Under the pieces are notes generated by a model. It worked only from the letters and a program-made list of their open reading frames with translations, was not told where the DNA came from and ran no database searches. From contig NZ_PDJB01000001.1 of the NCBI RefSeq assembly GCF_002563895.1, positions 1,595,501 through 1,659,500 of the forward strand: 64,000 bases of DNA. The letters are read 5' to 3'. This stretch comes from Pseudomonas lurida. Its GTDB lineage: Bacteria > Pseudomonadota > Gammaproteobacteria > Pseudomonadales > Pseudomonadaceae. This document shows positions 63,687-64,000 of this stretch, piece by piece. How positions within the stretch are numbered: the stretch's first letter is position 1; every line of letters starts with the position of its first letter. A program made the translations under genes and the position numbers.

Positions 63687-64000
63687 TGGGGGAGCTGGCT
63701 TGCCCACAAAGGCGGCCTGACAGCCAACCCCTATCTGCCTGTCACCTCGCGATCCAAAAATGTGGGAGCGGGCTTGCTCGCGAAGGCGGCCCCGCAGCCA
63801 ACCACCCTCTAACTGTCACCCCGCGCTCCAACTGTGGGAGCGGGCTTGCCCGCGAAGGCGGCCTGACAGCCGACCACTCTCTGCCTGACACCTCGCGATT
63901 CAAAAATGTGTGAGCGGGCTTGCCCGCGAAGGCGGCCTGACAGCCGACCACTCTCTCCCTGACACCCCACGATCTAAAAATGTGGGAGCGGGCTTGCCCG
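63687..64000. repeat. Head-to-tail REP tandem array, continuing past the window
   Basis: Five copies of a 72-74-base unit start at 63687 (degenerate), 63761, 63833, 63907 and 63981 (cut by the edge). Each begins with the REP core TGTGGGAGCGGGCTTGCCCG and is followed by a conserved spacer with GAAGGCGGCCTGACAGCCGA and CTGACACC. All units point the same way, unlike the inverted REPIN at 53289. The region has no gene; the short open frames across it arise from the repeat. Confidence 0.92.

Noticed and set aside
63606..63951. Short open frames at the right edge
   Set aside because: They translate the REP array itself (repeated GSGLAREGG-like peptides) and vary with the repeat.

Overview
The window is chromosomal DNA from a fluorescent Pseudomonas, most likely the P. 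fluorescens group. The evidence is an algU-mucA-mucB-mucD locus, a PhaG transacylase almost identical at its start to the P. putida enzyme, an opdH-tctCBA/tctDE tricarboxylate locus, a BamC-DapA-GcvR-Bcp block, and the typical Pseudomonas REP sequence (core GTGGGAGCGGGCTTGC) at four places. Genes are dense and GC-rich. No phage, IS element, plasmid gene or CRISPR array was seen.

Layout. 1-6304: the start of phaG (running off the left edge), an rRNA pseudouridine synthase with a small Cys-rich partner, a chemoreceptor, a Tyr-rich lipoprotein, a 3-hydroxyisobutyryl-CoA hydrolase-like crotonase and ung. 6305-16970: an accessory block with three large related Ig-like-repeat proteins of unknown function (669, 643 and 1200 aa, the last with a C-terminal YVTN-type propeller) around a 756-aa autotransporter. 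As I recall PAO1, ung and the AbrB-family gene on the two sides of this block are neighbours there, so it looks like an insertion into conserved backbone. 17084-24804: tricarboxylate uptake (porin OpdH, TctC binding protein, TctB/TctA membrane proteins, AbrB-family protein) with the divergent TctD/TctE two-component system. 24805-33331: HDOD protein, YgfZ, SdhE/YgfX, NadB, then the envelope-stress sigma factor AlgU with MucA, MucB and MucD but no mucC. 33397-41310: BepA-like protease, TusA-like protein, PerM-type exporter, Bcp, GcvR, DapA, BamC, a metallo-beta-lactamase-fold hydrolase, PurC and tRNA-Ser(CGA).

41374-64000 is more variable and metabolic. It holds a chemoreceptor fragment without a sensor, an 82-aa repeat protein, a cytochrome b561/TPR/ECF sigma/anti-sigma group, a LysR-flanked operon (MHS transporter, M20 amidohydrolase, acetylpolyamine amidohydrolase-like protein), an MHS transporter coupled to a ModA-like binding protein, and a six-gene catabolic operon (GntR, SDR, BKACE, SMP-30 lactonase, two MFS transporters). 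It ends with LysR regulators, a lone CHM isomerase, a CynX-type transporter and a head-to-tail REP array that runs off the right edge.

The best candidates for something undescribed are the Ig-like/propeller/autotransporter block (6445-16954), the GntR-SDR-BKACE-SMP-30 operon (53476-59704), which reads as a lactone to 3-hydroxy acid to 3-keto acid to acyl-CoA route, and the MHS-M20-deacetylase operon (46228-49827). Functions given for these are inference from family membership and gene order.
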